NCBI RefSeq assembly: GCF_022347765.1
Contig: NZ_JAKRFZ010000004.1
Span: 248,001 to 312,000 of the forward strand
DNA: 64,000 nucleotides
Direction of reading: 5' to 3'
Source of the DNA: Pseudoalteromonas sp. OOF1S-7
Lineage (GTDB): Bacteria > Pseudomonadota > Gammaproteobacteria > Enterobacterales > Alteromonadaceae
The notes beneath the pieces are model-generated. The model was not told the origin of the DNA. It saw only the letters and a list, made by a program, of their open reading frames with translations, and ran no database searches. The position numbers and the translations under genes were made by a program. Numbering within the stretch: position 1 is the first letter of the stretch; each line of letters opens with the position of its first letter. Of the stretch, positions 56,521-64,000 are shown in pieces.

Positions 56521-56730
56521 TAAGTGACATCCACCAGTACATTCGCAGACCAATGTGGGCAGGTTCTATAAGTAAGCTTTAAGTGACACCCACCGGTAAA
56601 TTCGCAGACCAATTGCGTACATTCAACACTCCAGTTTCGGGTGGCTGTCCATTCAATCTCACATACATTCCGCACGCCAGTTTCGGGTGGGTGTCTCTGT
56701 TTGTCATTGGTGTCTCTGTTTGTCATTTTT
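56517..56730. repeat. REP cluster inserted within an attC site
   Basis: AAGTGACATCCACCAG (56522), a full unit from GTGACACCCACC (56583) to TTTCGGGTGGCTGTCC (56650), and CGCACGCCAGTTTCGGGTGG with GTGTCTCTGTTTGTCATT repeated (56671-56727). The ends are inverted repeats of GACACCCACC. The two halves of one attC lie on either side. Confidence 0.75.
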
Positions 56731-56769
56731 ACCGACCAAGAGACGGAAAATACTTAGCTAAAATTATCG

Positions 56770-56814
56770 CGAGCCAAGCTTTATGCGTTCTTCCTACTTG
56801 AGGCGTTTGTTAGC
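56770..56814 (-). repeat. attC half site overlapping the lipoprotein stop codon
   Basis: Minus strand GCTAACAAACGCCTCAAG runs from the TAA stop of the lipoprotein gene. This is very close to the start of Vibrio cholerae attC repeats (TAACAAACGCCTCAAG). The partner half is at 56427. Confidence 0.75.
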
Positions 56815-57262
56815 TTTCAAGTACCGGACAGGGTTTGCTTACAACTTTATTTGTGCCTTCCTCAATAACCCAAAAAACAACTTTAAAGCCTTCCCTTTTC
56901 TTTGTAGCCATATATGAGATACCCTTTCTAGCAATAAATGCTACGCAACCATCACTATAAACCTGCCCCTGCCTGTATTTTAAACCGATAATATTTTCAC
57001 CAAGCGGGATTTTAGCCACTTCTGGATATTCACTCATGCTCATAGTGAAGAATTCAAAAGTACTTTCATCATTAATAGATGAAATGTATAAACGCTCATC
57101 GAACGCAACGAAAATTCCATGTTCGTGTTCAGAGTCCGCCTTCAAAGTAGTGGTGTTTGAATCTGGTGAGTGCAGTAATGCTTTAGGAACATAAACTGTA
57201 GAAGTAGACTTACACCCAATGACCACTAGACATAAAACAGAAAAAACAATATTTCTAAGCAT
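56810..57262 (-). CDS. Lipoprotein in a gene cassette
   Basis: 150 aa with a signal peptide and lipobox (SVLCLVVIGCKS, Cys at 17). The mature part has short beta-like stretches (GIFVAFDERLYISSI, FKVVFWVIEEGTNK) and ends in CPVLES. No family recognised. The TAA stop overlaps the attC start AGCTAACAAACGCC, and GCTAACGCC at 57282 marks another attC end 20 bp before its start. Small lipoproteins are frequent in Vibrio-type cassette arrays. Confidence 0.68.
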   Translation of the reverse strand: MLRNIVFSVLCLVVIGCKSTSTVYVPKALLHSPDSNTTTLKADSEHEHGIFVAFDERLYISSINDESTFEFFTMSMSEYPEVAKIPLGENIIGLKYRQGQVYSDGCVAFIARKGISYMATKKREGFKVVFWVIEEGTNKVVSKPCPVLES

Positions 57263-57281
57263 AAATAATCCTTATTGAAAG

Positions 57282-57310
57282 CTAACGCCTGAACCTGAGG
57301 AATCCCCAGA
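57282..57310 (-). repeat. attC end upstream of the lipoprotein cassette
   Basis: GCTAACGCCTGAACCTGAGG in plus orientation; on the minus strand it ends with GGCGTTAGC, the expected attC R' end. The partner end is missing, probably lost with the REP and RAYT rearrangements up to 58060. Confidence 0.5.
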
Positions 57311-57459
57311 CAATCATATTTAGAATCAAATTGATGGACACGCACAGCATTGTTTGAACTAATTTACTTCGCAAAAAACCATCTAGATAACAACAATATG
57401 CGTGATACCTTCATCCTACACGATATACTCGGAAAAAACTGCCCCCAAATTCACGCCCA

Positions 57460-57690
57460 GTTTTTTAAGTGGCACCCACCAGTAAATTCACAGACCAATT
57501 GTCCTACCTATGTTCCGCACGCCAGTTTCGGGTGGGTGTCTTTGTTTGTCTTACTGTTTGTCATTGCCTAAAGGTAGACGACGTACATTCCGCACGCCGG
57601 TTTCGGTGGATGTCTCTGTTTGTTTGCAATATGTCTATTCAATTTTTTGGTGGGTGTTCATTCAACCCCTTGGGGTGGGTGTCCGTTCAA
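57460..57690. repeat. REP cluster
   Basis: A full unit from GTGGCACCCACCAGTAAATT (57469) to TTTCGGGTGGGTGTC (57540), a partial unit with GGTAGACGACGTACATTCCG (57572), and short GGTGGGTGT remnants at 57649 and 57674. About 160 bp before it (57300-57460) shows nothing recognisable. Confidence 0.75.
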
Positions 57691-57695
57691 TCCTG

Positions 57696-57846
57696 TTTTT
57701 TCCTCAACCCAGTTTCGCCGATGTTCATAAGACCTGCCCGTGATGCGGTCTTTGCCGCACAGAAATGCCCGGCGAACACACCAGGATATGCAGTGGTAGT
57801 ACATAGTGTCTGATAAGCTGACCTGCTTCTTCCTTGCCGTTGGCAT
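57696..57846 (-). pseudogene. RAYT 5' fragment
   Basis: Encodes [20 protein letters not shown] and on to RRNWVEEK, matching the first ~50 residues of the RAYT at 54187-55158. It then ends at REP-like sequence (TTGAACGGACACCCACCCC on the minus strand). The HUH motif and everything after are absent, so it is not functional. Its 5' flank carries the same REP as the intact copy. Confidence 0.85.
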
Positions 57847-57849
57847 AAT

Positions 57850-58075
57850 TTGTCATCCTCAATCCATTGAGTATTACCTAAAGGTAGACGACGTACATTC
57901 CGCACGCCAGTTTCGGGTGGGTGTCTCTGTTTGTCTCTGCTGATAAGCTGATCTGCTTCTTCCTTGCAGTTGGCATAGTTTGTCATTCTCAATCCGTTGA
58001 GCATTACCTAAAAGTAGACGACGTACATTCCGCACGCCAGTTTCGGGTGGGTGTCTCTGTTTGTCTCAGCTATGC
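57850..58075. repeat. Tandem REP and RAYT 5'-flank copies
   Basis: Two near-copies of the sequence upstream of the second RAYT lie in a row: ATTTGTCATCCTCAATCCAT (57849) and TTTGTCATTCTCAATCCGTT (57980), each followed by a REP unit (57887-57935 and 58015-58070). Between them, 57941-57978 repeats the first RAYT codons in diverged form. Confidence 0.8.
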
Positions 58076-58382
58076 ATAAAGATTCATAGGAAATACGCAT
58101 AGAATTCCCTGCCGGAGCGATATGGCCTAGTGAAAGTAATTGTGTTGCTGTTACAGCGGACTCTATAGCTAAATGAAGATACCCAGAAACAACGCCAGCT
58201 CTCTTCGATTCATCTTTTGCACAATCAGATTCTTCAAGGTGCTGTAACGAATCGGAAAATAGTGAACAGAGTTCATCAATTTCATTAGAGAAATCTTTCT
58301 CAAAGCTTTCTCTAGCTTCGGTATCATCACAGACTAAAAGTTTACGGATTTCGAAATTGTTCACGCTGAACTCCGATAACAT
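58008..58382 (-). pseudogene. Cassette gene truncated by REP insertion
   Basis: From the ATG at 58382 (MLSEFSVNNFEIRK) the frame encodes a helical protein with SGYLHLAIESAVTATQLLSL and NSMRISYESLCIAE. At about 58065 it runs into REP sequence, so the last ~20 residues (ETNRDTHPKLACGMYVVYF) are translated repeat. A GTG at 58397 is an alternative start, overlapping the upstream gene's stop. Family not recognised with certainty; likely a broken hypothetical cassette protein. Confidence 0.65.
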
Positions 58383-58384
58383 GC

Positions 58385-58396
58385 GTTTGTTAGGCA
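58385..58396 (-). repeat. attC remnant at the nuclease-TOPRIM stop codon
   Basis: Minus strand GCCTAACAAACGC, with TAA being the stop of the gene ending at 58390. It has the same form as the site at 56802-56814, but the next gene starts within a few bases, so the rest of the attC is deleted. Confidence 0.6.
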
Positions 58397-59424
58397 CTTA
58401 TTACCCACTGATAAAATGTATTGAACGAAGAATCTCGCTCTGCCAACTCTTCTACGTCTAGCTCGTTTACTAGCTCATTAAGCTTTGAGCGCATCATTTC
58501 ACCTCTGTGATGCCTCCGGAACTCTCTACGGTCTAACCCTAGCCATGCTTCAATTTCTGGGTCTGGAATTGAATACTTCCAACTGTCTAGTTCAACACCT
58601 CGATTTAACATATCCCGTGTTTTATCAAAATCATTATCCGAATCAGTAACAATTAAAATCGGTGATTGCGTGACAATATTAGAGGCGGCATTGGCGACTC
58701 TAGGTATCGTCATCTTACCCATCGCAACAATAATGTTAACTTTCTTTGTTAGTCTATGCTTATTAAGTATTTTTGTAGCTAATAGAGCAATCAACTCCCT
58801 GTCTGTTTGACCCTCGCAAACAACAACTAGGTCTGATGTTGATTCGAAGTTTGCATCTTGTTTAACAATGCTAGAAAACATGTTGTCATAGGAAAAAGCT
58901 TCAATAATTGTTTGGCCGTCTTTTGATACTTGTTCAACTTCTGAAGAGTGGTATACGACCCCCTCTTCGGCCGCGATTCTCAGTTTTGACTTCAATACGT
59001 TTTTAAAACTGCTTTTTCCGATGATTGCAGCATCAATGTCTTCTTTACCAAACAAGATGACATTCAATGATTTACCTAGGGTTAGCGCGTCAACTGCATC
59101 TTTGGAATATCCAGACATTGAAATAAACACCCCAATTGTCCCTGCTAACTTTCCATCAACTTTACCTTTGAACTGATATATGGATGAGGCAGGAAGTTCA
59201 TCTTTATGCCACTTTGCTTCTAATAGAAATACACTTCCATCAAGAAAGAATGATCCGTCTATTTGCTCACCTTCGGCTTTGTAACTAGAGCGAGGGTCCA
59301 TGCCCTCATGACTAAGGCAACTTTTAAGTATTCTCTCAAAAGCAAACCCCCTTTGACGATACCAAGTAGATGCCGCATTTTCTGGTGGCTCAAGCCACTT
59401 TTTATATTCTTCTACGAATTCCAT
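58390..59424 (-). CDS. PD-(D/E)XK nuclease domain fused to a TOPRIM domain (candidate defence cassette)
   Basis: 344 aa. The N-terminal domain resembles Mrr-type restriction endonucleases: E30 in GFAFE, D56 in EGEQIDG, then E69-A-K71 in FLLEAKWH, and QFKGKVDGK. The C-terminal domain (about 198-300) has TOPRIM motifs: VVVCEGQTD with E204, ILIVTDSDND with D261/D263, and DPEIEAWLG as in OLD/RloB-like TOPRIM proteins. Both metal centres look intact. It is a stand-alone gene with a complete attC upstream and an attC remnant at its stop. It should act on DNA or RNA; anti-phage function is inferred from domain type and location. Confidence 0.75.
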   Translation of the reverse strand: MEFVEEYKKWLEPPENAASTWYRQRGFAFERILKSCLSHEGMDPRSSYKAEGEQIDGSFFLDGSVFLLEAKWHKDELPASSIYQFKGKVDGKLAGTIGVFISMSGYSKDAVDALTLGKSLNVILFGKEDIDAAIIGKSSFKNVLKSKLRIAAEEGVVYHSSEVEQVSKDGQTIIEAFSYDNMFSSIVKQDANFESTSDLVVVCEGQTDRELIALLATKILNKHRLTKKVNIIVAMGKMTIPRVANAASNIVTQSPILIVTDSDNDFDKTRDMLNRGVELDSWKYSIPDPEIEAWLGLDRREFRRHHRGEMMRSKLNELVNELDVEELAERDSSFNTFYQWVISA

Positions 59425-59452
59425 AGCCTCGATGCTTGATTTATTGCTGGTA

Positions 59453-59556
59453 ACCTAACGCCGTAAATAAACGGCAAAATTAGTTGGCTAAAATTTGTGA
59501 GGCGCGAACAAAGCCAACTGGTTTTTGTCCGCCATTTTTAATTTTCTTTGTTATGT
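59453..59556 (-). repeat. Complete integron attC site
   Basis: Minus strand: ACATAAC (59556-59550) at one end and GTTAGGT (59459-59453) at the other, the latter fitting the GTTRRRY consensus. Inside, AGTTGGCT (59482-59489) and AGCCAACT (59512-59519) form a perfect stem, extended by TTTGT/ACAAA. Its 104-bp length suits attC. It lies 3 bp after the stop of one gene and 28 bp before the start of the next, exactly the cassette layout. Confidence 0.75.
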
Positions 59557-59558
59557 TT

Positions 59559-59873
59559 TTATACTAAAACTACTGCAGACAATAAACCCGAACAAAGAAA
59601 ACTCATTGAAATATATAAAATTAACCTACGAGAAGCGTTCGACAATAACTTTAATGGGCGGAGGAAGAAATGACTAAACATACTACCAGCTACACCAAAC
59701 CAAAGCAGTGACACAAAATATGCTTCGTTAGAATGATAGATGATGGTTGAACTACGCCCCCAAAAGACAGCTTCACCTGAGAGTAATAGTAAAATAGTGT
59801 AAGTGAGTAGTAATACTGGAGCGATTACACCCAATACAACCACTTCTACTTTTTGATACTTAGCTAAATCCAT
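59559..59873 (-). CDS. Cassette membrane protein (three predicted helices)
   Basis: 104 aa. Helices: VEVVVLGVIAPVLLLTYTIL, AYFVSLLWFGVAGSMFSHF and LILYISMSFLCSGLLSAVVL. No family recognised. It is followed 3 bp later by the complete attC, and an attC-like TATAAC lies 25 bp before its start (59898). It is the cassette closest to the conserved YdcH/greA region. Confidence 0.65.
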   Translation of the reverse strand: MDLAKYQKVEVVVLGVIAPVLLLTYTILLLLSGEAVFWGRSSTIIYHSNEAYFVSLLWFGVAGSMFSHFFLRPLKLLSNASRRLILYISMSFLCSGLLSAVVLV

Positions 59874-59897
59874 TTATTCCACGATACTTGATAAAAA

Positions 59898-60040
59898 TAT
59901 AACAACTTATTCTGTCCCACTTTGGTAGTTCATAACACACCAAAGCGGCTCATATTACATACTTTAATAATTCCACTAAAAATTGCTACTGTAAACTGGC
60001 AGATAACATGGGGGAAAATTTCAGATTTTCACTTTACCTC
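59898..60040. repeat. Cassette-upstream repeat block, copy C, at array boundary
   Basis: Begins TATAACAACTTATTCTGTCC and shares about 145 bp with copy A (52250-52400). CACTTTGGT and ACCAAAGCG form an 8-of-9 bp stem. It is followed by AAGTGACACC (60058), like the REP ends. No cassette lies beyond; the next gene is chromosomal. Confidence 0.6.
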
Positions 60041-60142
60041 AAAACGGAGCACTAAAAAGTGACACCTAAACCCCCGCTTTTACCACATAAAAAACTGTCA
60101 GATTAAGCTCTATCAGCCAAACCTGACAGTCCAACTTAAGTC

Positions 60143-60394
60143 TTAAGCAACAGTCTGTGCTTTCTTAATGATAGAGAACAGCTGATCTTTCAGGTGCAGG
60201 CGCTGTTTTTTCAGTGATTCAAGATAGTCGTCAGAGGTGTTCTCCGCGCCGGTTTCAATGCGATGTACTTCGTGATCGCACTCGTGGTACTCCTTGAACA
60301 GGCGAGCGAAATGCGCGTCGTTCATTTTCAGGTGGTGGATCTCGTCTTTATATTCAGGAAATTCGTGGTGCAAGTCATGTTTTTCAATTGTCAT
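60143..60394 (-). CDS. YdcH family (DUF465) protein
   Basis: 83 aa, all helical and highly charged: DLHHEFPEYKDEIHHLKMND, HFARLFKEYHECDHEVHRIE and LKKQRLHLKDQLFSIIKK, which is the DUF465 signature. Function unknown; small cytoplasmic coiled-coil protein. A few bases downstream of the DksA-like gene in the same direction. Confidence 0.9.
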   Translation of the reverse strand: MTIEKHDLHHEFPEYKDEIHHLKMNDAHFARLFKEYHECDHEVHRIETGAENTSDDYLESLKKQRLHLKDQLFSIIKKAQTVA

Positions 60395-60407
60395 AATATG
60401 GTCCTTT

Positions 60408-60722
60408 CTATTTTGCGCATTTAATACAAGTCGTTGTGTAAGGCAGAGCGTTTAAGCGCTGCGGATTGATTTGTTCTTCACAGTGCTGACACAGGCCATA
60501 GGTGCCCTGCTCTATTCTCAGTATCGCCTGATTGACCATCACCAACTCTTGCTTGGCTTCTTGATGAATTTCATCCAGTACATCGTCGTTTTCGCGCTCT
60601 GTGTTTTGCTCTGCGAAGTTGGCCGACCGCCCCTTTTTGAAATCGGCTTCAATGGCGGCTATCCGTTGACTCAGTTCATTTTGTTTGGATTTGAGAAAAC
60701 TTGTTATTTGGTCAGCAGTCAT
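60408..60722 (-). CDS. DksA/TraR-family zinc-finger protein
   Basis: 104 aa from the ATG at 60722 with AGGAGA upstream; a longer frame to 60749 is less likely. A coiled coil precedes the four-cysteine zinc finger CQHC...CIKC near the C-terminus (spacing C-x2-C-x17-C-x2-C). It is shorter than DksA (about 150 aa) and likely one of the DksA paralogues acting at the RNA polymerase secondary channel. It is followed by the YdcH gene. Confidence 0.85.
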   Translation of the reverse strand: MTADQITSFLKSKQNELSQRIAAIEADFKKGRSANFAEQNTERENDDVLDEIHQEAKQELVMVNQAILRIEQGTYGLCQHCEEQINPQRLNALPYTTTCIKCAK

Positions 60723-60803
60723 GATGTTCTCCTTTGTTAAACTCATCATAACGCGCAGCTTTTATGGCTCTTTGATCTGGCACAAGGTTAGGAAGTGGGC
60801 AAT

Positions 60804-60831
60804 AAAAAACCCGACACTGGGTCGGGTTTTT
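60804..60831 (-). terminator. Rho-independent terminator after greA
   Basis: AAAAAACCCGAC and GTCGGGTTTTT form a strong stem with a 5-nt loop, T-run on both strands, 22 bp after the greA stop. Confidence 0.88.
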
Positions 60832-60852
60832 GGTGCTATAGGTTAGACAAAT

Positions 60853-61329
60853 CTAGACATATTCAACTTCGATGATGTCGTATTCAACGCTACCGTTTGG
60901 AGTTTGAATGGTCACTGAATCATCCAGTTCTTTACCGATCAGACCACGCGCAATGGGCGAGTTAACTGAGATCAGATTGTTTTTAATATCTGCCTCGTCG
61001 TCACCCACTATCTTGTAAGTCACTTCTTCATCGGTATCGACATTGACTATGGTCACCGTGCTGCCAAAGATCACTTTGCCATTGTTTGCCATTTTAGTGA
61101 CGTCAATAACCTGTGATGTAGACAGTTTGGCTTCAATTTCCTGGATGCGGCCTTCGCAGAATCCCTGCTGCTCACGTGCAGCGTGGTATTCGGCGTTCTC
61201 TTTCAGATCGCCGTGCTCACGCGCTTCCGCGATATCGGCAACGATCTTAGGACGGACGACTTTCTTTAAATGGTTCAGTTCTTCACGAAGCATTTCTTCG
61301 CCTCGTACTGTCATCGGAATTGATTGCAT
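60853..61329 (-). CDS. greA: Transcript cleavage factor GreA
   Basis: 158 aa, the canonical length. N-terminal coiled coil ([40 protein letters not shown]) with the acidic tip, then the FKBP-like C-terminal domain ([16 protein letters not shown]). It rescues stalled RNA polymerase by stimulating transcript cleavage. It follows carB with a perfect hairpin between them, the usual carAB-greA order of Alteromonadales. Confidence 0.98.
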   Translation of the reverse strand: MQSIPMTVRGEEMLREELNHLKKVVRPKIVADIAEAREHGDLKENAEYHAAREQQGFCEGRIQEIEAKLSTSQVIDVTKMANNGKVIFGSTVTIVNVDTDEEVTYKIVGDDEADIKNNLISVNSPIARGLIGKELDDSVTIQTPNGSVEYDIIEVEYV

Positions 61330-61344
61330 AGTATCTCACTCATT

Positions 61345-61364
61345 GCCAGGGCTTGCGCCCTGGC
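61345..61364. other. Perfect hairpin between carB and greA
   Basis: GCCAGGGC-TTGC-GCCCTGGC, an 8-bp perfect stem. On the minus strand it is followed by AATGAG, not a T-run, so it is a poor terminator. It may stabilise mRNA or set the greA level. Confidence 0.5.
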
Positions 61365-61374
61365 CTTGTTCTTC

Positions 61375-64000
61375 TTAGTTCAAACGCTGGTGTAGCTCCT
61401 GAACAGAGTTTACAGAACTTCTGTCGTCAGCCTCATTGGCTGTACAGTTTGCAAACGCTGCGTTGAGCGTAGTGGTGTAGTTAGTCTTATGCTGAAGTGC
61501 ACCACGACGTAACACCTTCGAATCTTCGATGGCCTGACGGCCTTCTGTGGTATTTACAATGTAGCTGTACTCACCGTTCTTGATGCGGTCAAGAATGTGT
61601 GGACGACCTTCAAATACCTTGTTTACGCGACGTACTTCGATGCCGGCGTCTTCCAGAGCTTGTGCTGTACCTTTGGTGGCATCCAGCTCAAAGCCAATGG
61701 CTTTCATGGTCTTAGCCAGCTCTACAACACGTGCCTTGTCACCATTGCGAACAGATAGTAGCGCGCGACCACCACGTGGTAAAGCGTTTGATGCACCTAA
61801 TTGCGCTTTTGCGAAGGCTTCGGCGAAGTTTTCACCAACACCCATTACTTCACCCGTTGAACGCATCTCTGGGCCACGCATTGGGTCAACACCCTGGAAC
61901 TTAGCAAATGGCAGTACCACTTCTTTTACGCTGTAGTAAGGCGGAATAACTTCTTTCGTCACGCCCTGGCTTTCCAATGACTGGCCAACCATACAACGCG
62001 CCGCCACTTTTGCCAGTGCAACACCCGTTGCTTTAGAAACAAACGGCACGGTACGCGCAGCACGTGGGTTTACTTCAATCAGGTAAACCTGACCGTCTTT
62101 TACCGCGAACTGGGTGTTCATCAGACCAACCACGCCCAGCTCAAGTGCCATGTCGCGCACTTGCTTACGCATTACGTCCTGAATGTCCTGCGACAGTGAG
62201 TGTGCAGGCAGTGAACAGGCAGAGTCACCAGAGTGAACACCGGCTTGCTCAATGTGTTCCATGATGCCACCAATGATGACGTTTTCGCCATCACAGATCG
62301 CGTCGACGTCTACTTCGATGGCGTCATCCAGGAAGCGGTCCAGCAATACTGGTGCTTCGTTAGACACAGAAACCGCTTCGGTCATGTAACGACGCAGGTC
62401 ATCTTCGTCATACACGATTTCCATCGCACGGCCACCCAGTACATAAGAAGGACGTACAACCAGCGGGAAGCCAATTTCCTGAGATTTAGCTACCGCTTCT
62501 TCCAGTGACGTAACCGTCGCGTTTTCAGGTTGAAGCAGGTCAAGACGCTCTACCAGCTGCTGGAAGCGCTCACGGTCTTCCGCGCGGTCGATTGCGTCAG
62601 GAGAAGTACCAATTACAGGCACACCATTCGCTTCAAGGTCACGCGCCAGTTTCAGTGGTGTTTGACCACCGTACTGAACAATCACACCTTTTGGCTTTTC
62701 AACGCGAACGATTTCAAGCACATCTTCCAATGTGATTGGCTCGAAGAACAGGCGATCTGAGGTATCGTAGTCAGTTGAAACCGTTTCCGGGTTACAGTTA
62801 ACCATGATGGTCTCGTAGCCATCTTCACGCATTGCCAGCGCGGCGTGTACACAGCAGTAATCGAACTCGATGCCCTGACCGATACGGTTAGGACCACCAC
62901 CGATAACCATGATTTTGTCTTTGTCAGACGGTGCGGCTTCACACTCTTCATCATAAGATGAGTACATGTAAGCCGTGTCTGAGCTGAATTCCGCAGCACA
63001 AGTATCTACGCGCTTGTAAACCGGCAGGATATCCAGCTGGTGACGCTTCTTGCGAATTTCTTTTTCAGACACACCCGCAATCTCTGCGATGCGCGGATCT
63101 GAGAAACCTTTACGCTTCAGGCGACGCAGGAAGTCTTTGTTCAGACCGGCCATACCCACTTCAGCGATGGTTGCTTCGTCTTTCAGAATGTCTTCAATCT
63201 GAACCAGGTACCAGCGGTCAACTTTGGTCAGCTCGAACACTTCCTCTACGCTCATGCCGTGACGCATTGCATCGGCGATGTACCAGATACGCTCAGCGCC
63301 TGGCTCACGTAGTTCACGAATGATGGTTTCTTTCGCTTTCGGGTCGTCCAGTGCAACGATTGGGTTAAGACCTGTTGCGCCCACTTCCAGACCACGAAGT
63401 GCTTTTTGTAGTGATTCTTGCTGGTTACGACCAATGGCCATCACCTCACCCACTGACTTCATTTGGGTAGTCAGACGGTCGTTAGCACCGGCAAACTTTT
63501 CGAAGTTAAAGCGTGGGATCTTAGTCACAACGTAATCGATTGACGGTTCGAATGACGCAGGGGTTGCACCACCTGTGATGTCATTTTGTAACTCGTCCAG
63601 GGTGTAACCCACAGCCAGCTTAGCTGCAATCTTAGCGATCGGGAAACCAGTTGCTTTAGATGCCAGTGCAGATGAGCGCGATACACGCGGGTTCATTTCA
63701 ATGATAACCATACGGCCATCATCCGGGTTAACACCGAACTGAACGTTTGAACCACCGGTTTCTACACCAATCTCACGCAGTACCGCCATCGAGGCGTTAC
63801 GCATGATCTGATATTCTTTGTCAGTCAGAGTTTGTGCTGGTGCCACTGTGATTGAGTCACCAGTATGCACACCCATAGGGTCGAAGTTCTCGATAGAACA
63901 CACAATGATGCAGTTGTCGTTTTTGTCACGCACCACTTCCATTTCGTATTCTTTCCAGCCCAGCAAGCTCTCGTCGATCAACAGCTCGTTGGTTGGAGAT
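61375..64000 (-). CDS. carB: Carbamoyl-phosphate synthase large subunit, N-terminal part cut by window edge
   Basis: 875 codons are visible of about 1073; the frame is open to the edge of the window. It closely matches E. coli CarB from [20 protein letters not shown] onward: end of the first ATP-grasp ([20 protein letters not shown]), oligomerisation domain, second ATP-grasp ([59 protein letters not shown]) and the C-terminal MGS-like allosteric domain. It makes carbamoyl phosphate for pyrimidines and arginine with CarA. Confidence 0.98.
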   Translation of the reverse strand, partial: SPTNELLIDESLLGWKEYEMEVVRDKNDNCIIVCSIENFDPMGVHTGDSITVAPAQTLTDKEYQIMRNASMAVLREIGVETGGSNVQFGVNPDDGRMVIIEMNPRVSRSSALASKATGFPIAKIAAKLAVGYTLDELQNDITGGATPASFEPSIDYVVTKIPRFNFEKFAGANDRLTTQMKSVGEVMAIGRNQQESLQKALRGLEVGATGLNPIVALDDPKAKETIIRELREPGAERIWYIADAMRHGMSVEEVFELTKVDRWYLVQIEDILKDEATIAEVGMAGLNKDFLRRLKRKGFSDPRIAEIAGVSEKEIRKKRHQLDILPVYKRVDTCAAEFSSDTAYMYSSYDEECEAAPSDKDKIMVIGGGPNRIGQGIEFDYCCVHAALAMREDGYETIMVNCNPETVSTDYDTSDRLFFEPITLEDVLEIVRVEKPKGVIVQYGGQTPLKLARDLEANGVPVIGTSPDAIDRAEDRERFQQLVERLDLLQPENATVTSLEEAVAKSQEIGFPLVVRPSYVLGGRAMEIVYDEDDLRRYMTEAVSVSNEAPVLLDRFLDDAIEVDVDAICDGENVIIGGIMEHIEQAGVHSGDSACSLPAHSLSQDIQDVMRKQVRDMALELGVVGLMNTQFAVKDGQVYLIEVNPRAARTVPFVSKATGVALAKVAARCMVGQSLESQGVTKEVIPPYYSVKEVVLPFAKFQGVDPMRGPEMRSTGEVMGVGENFAEAFAKAQLGASNALPRGGRALLSVRNGDKARVVELAKTMKAIGFELDATKGTAQALEDAGIEVRRVNKVFEGRPHILDRIKNGEYSYIVNTTEGRQAIEDSKVLRRGALQHKTNYTTTLNAAFANCTANEADDRSSVNSVQELHQRLN

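Noticed and set aside
56500..58075. Regularly repeated short sequences that might be a CRISPR array
   Set aside because: Units are irregular in length and spacing, occur in both orientations, have inverted-repeat ends and lie beside RAYT genes, so they are REPs. No cas genes are present.

Overview
The window looks like chromosomal DNA of a marine gammaproteobacterium of the Alteromonadales, most likely Pseudoalteromonas. The basis is the housekeeping genes (pheS-pheT-ihfA, hda, greA, carB), the abundance of TonB-dependent receptors and secreted hydrolases with PPC domains, and the style of the sugar-utilisation operons. This is recognition of protein families, not a database search. No rRNA, tRNA or CRISPR array was seen. 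The sequence is cut at both ends: the first gene lacks its 5' part and carB lacks about 200 N-terminal codons.

Layout. (1) 1-6.8 kb: mixed single genes (EEP nuclease, HEAT-like protein, DsbA-family oxidoreductase, EF-hand-like protein, SDR epimerase, beta-lactamase-fold serine hydrolase, solute-binding protein). (2) 6.9-13.4 kb: a sucrose locus made of a TonB receptor, an MFS transporter, a sucrose phosphorylase and a LacI-type regulator. Two copies of a perfect palindrome built on CTTAATCGATTAAG lie upstream of these genes. (3) 13.4-19.2 kb: LysR regulator, SnoaL-like protein, DUF805, TPR protein and a secreted fibrinogen-like protein. (4) 19.3-32.1 kb: a starch/maltodextrin locus made of glucoamylase, GPH/SLC45-type transporter, alpha-amylase, a flavin-dependent halogenase homologue, a large TonB receptor and a GH13 alpha-glucosidase. 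A second palindrome, TGCATACGTATKCA, precedes three of its transcription units. (5) 32.1-40.9 kb: EAL and GGDEF proteins flanking ihfA, pheT, pheS, hda and a DUF2066 gene. (6) 41-50.4 kb: cytochrome b/haem-domain protein, DUF1566 protein, secreted metallophosphoesterase, glyoxalase I, a frameshifted and an intact periplasmic binding protein, and an M9 collagenase.

(7) 51.1-60.05 kb is accessory DNA and the most unusual part. Seven small genes all lie on the minus strand. Four end with a TAA stop inside a TAAC motif that reads as the start of an integron attC site, often continuing as TAACAAACGC. Short distances upstream of several starts are the complementary attC ends. One attC (59453-59556) is complete, with a strong inner hairpin. 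No integrase is in the window, so this is best read as a cassette array lacking its integrase (a CALIN). Cassette products include a PD-(D/E)XK nuclease fused to a TOPRIM domain, a P-loop ATPase, a ParB-like protein, a lipoprotein and two membrane proteins. The array has been invaded by REP sequences and two convergent REP-associated tyrosine transposases (RAYTs), which split two attC sites and truncated one gene. (8) 60.1-64 kb: conserved chromosome again (YdcH, DksA-like, greA, carB).

How the genes fit together: regions 2 and 4 are complete outer-membrane-to-cytoplasm sugar pathways under two separate LacI-type operators. Region 6 is mainly secreted protein and phosphoester degradation. Region 7 is a candidate defence or adaptive gene reservoir.
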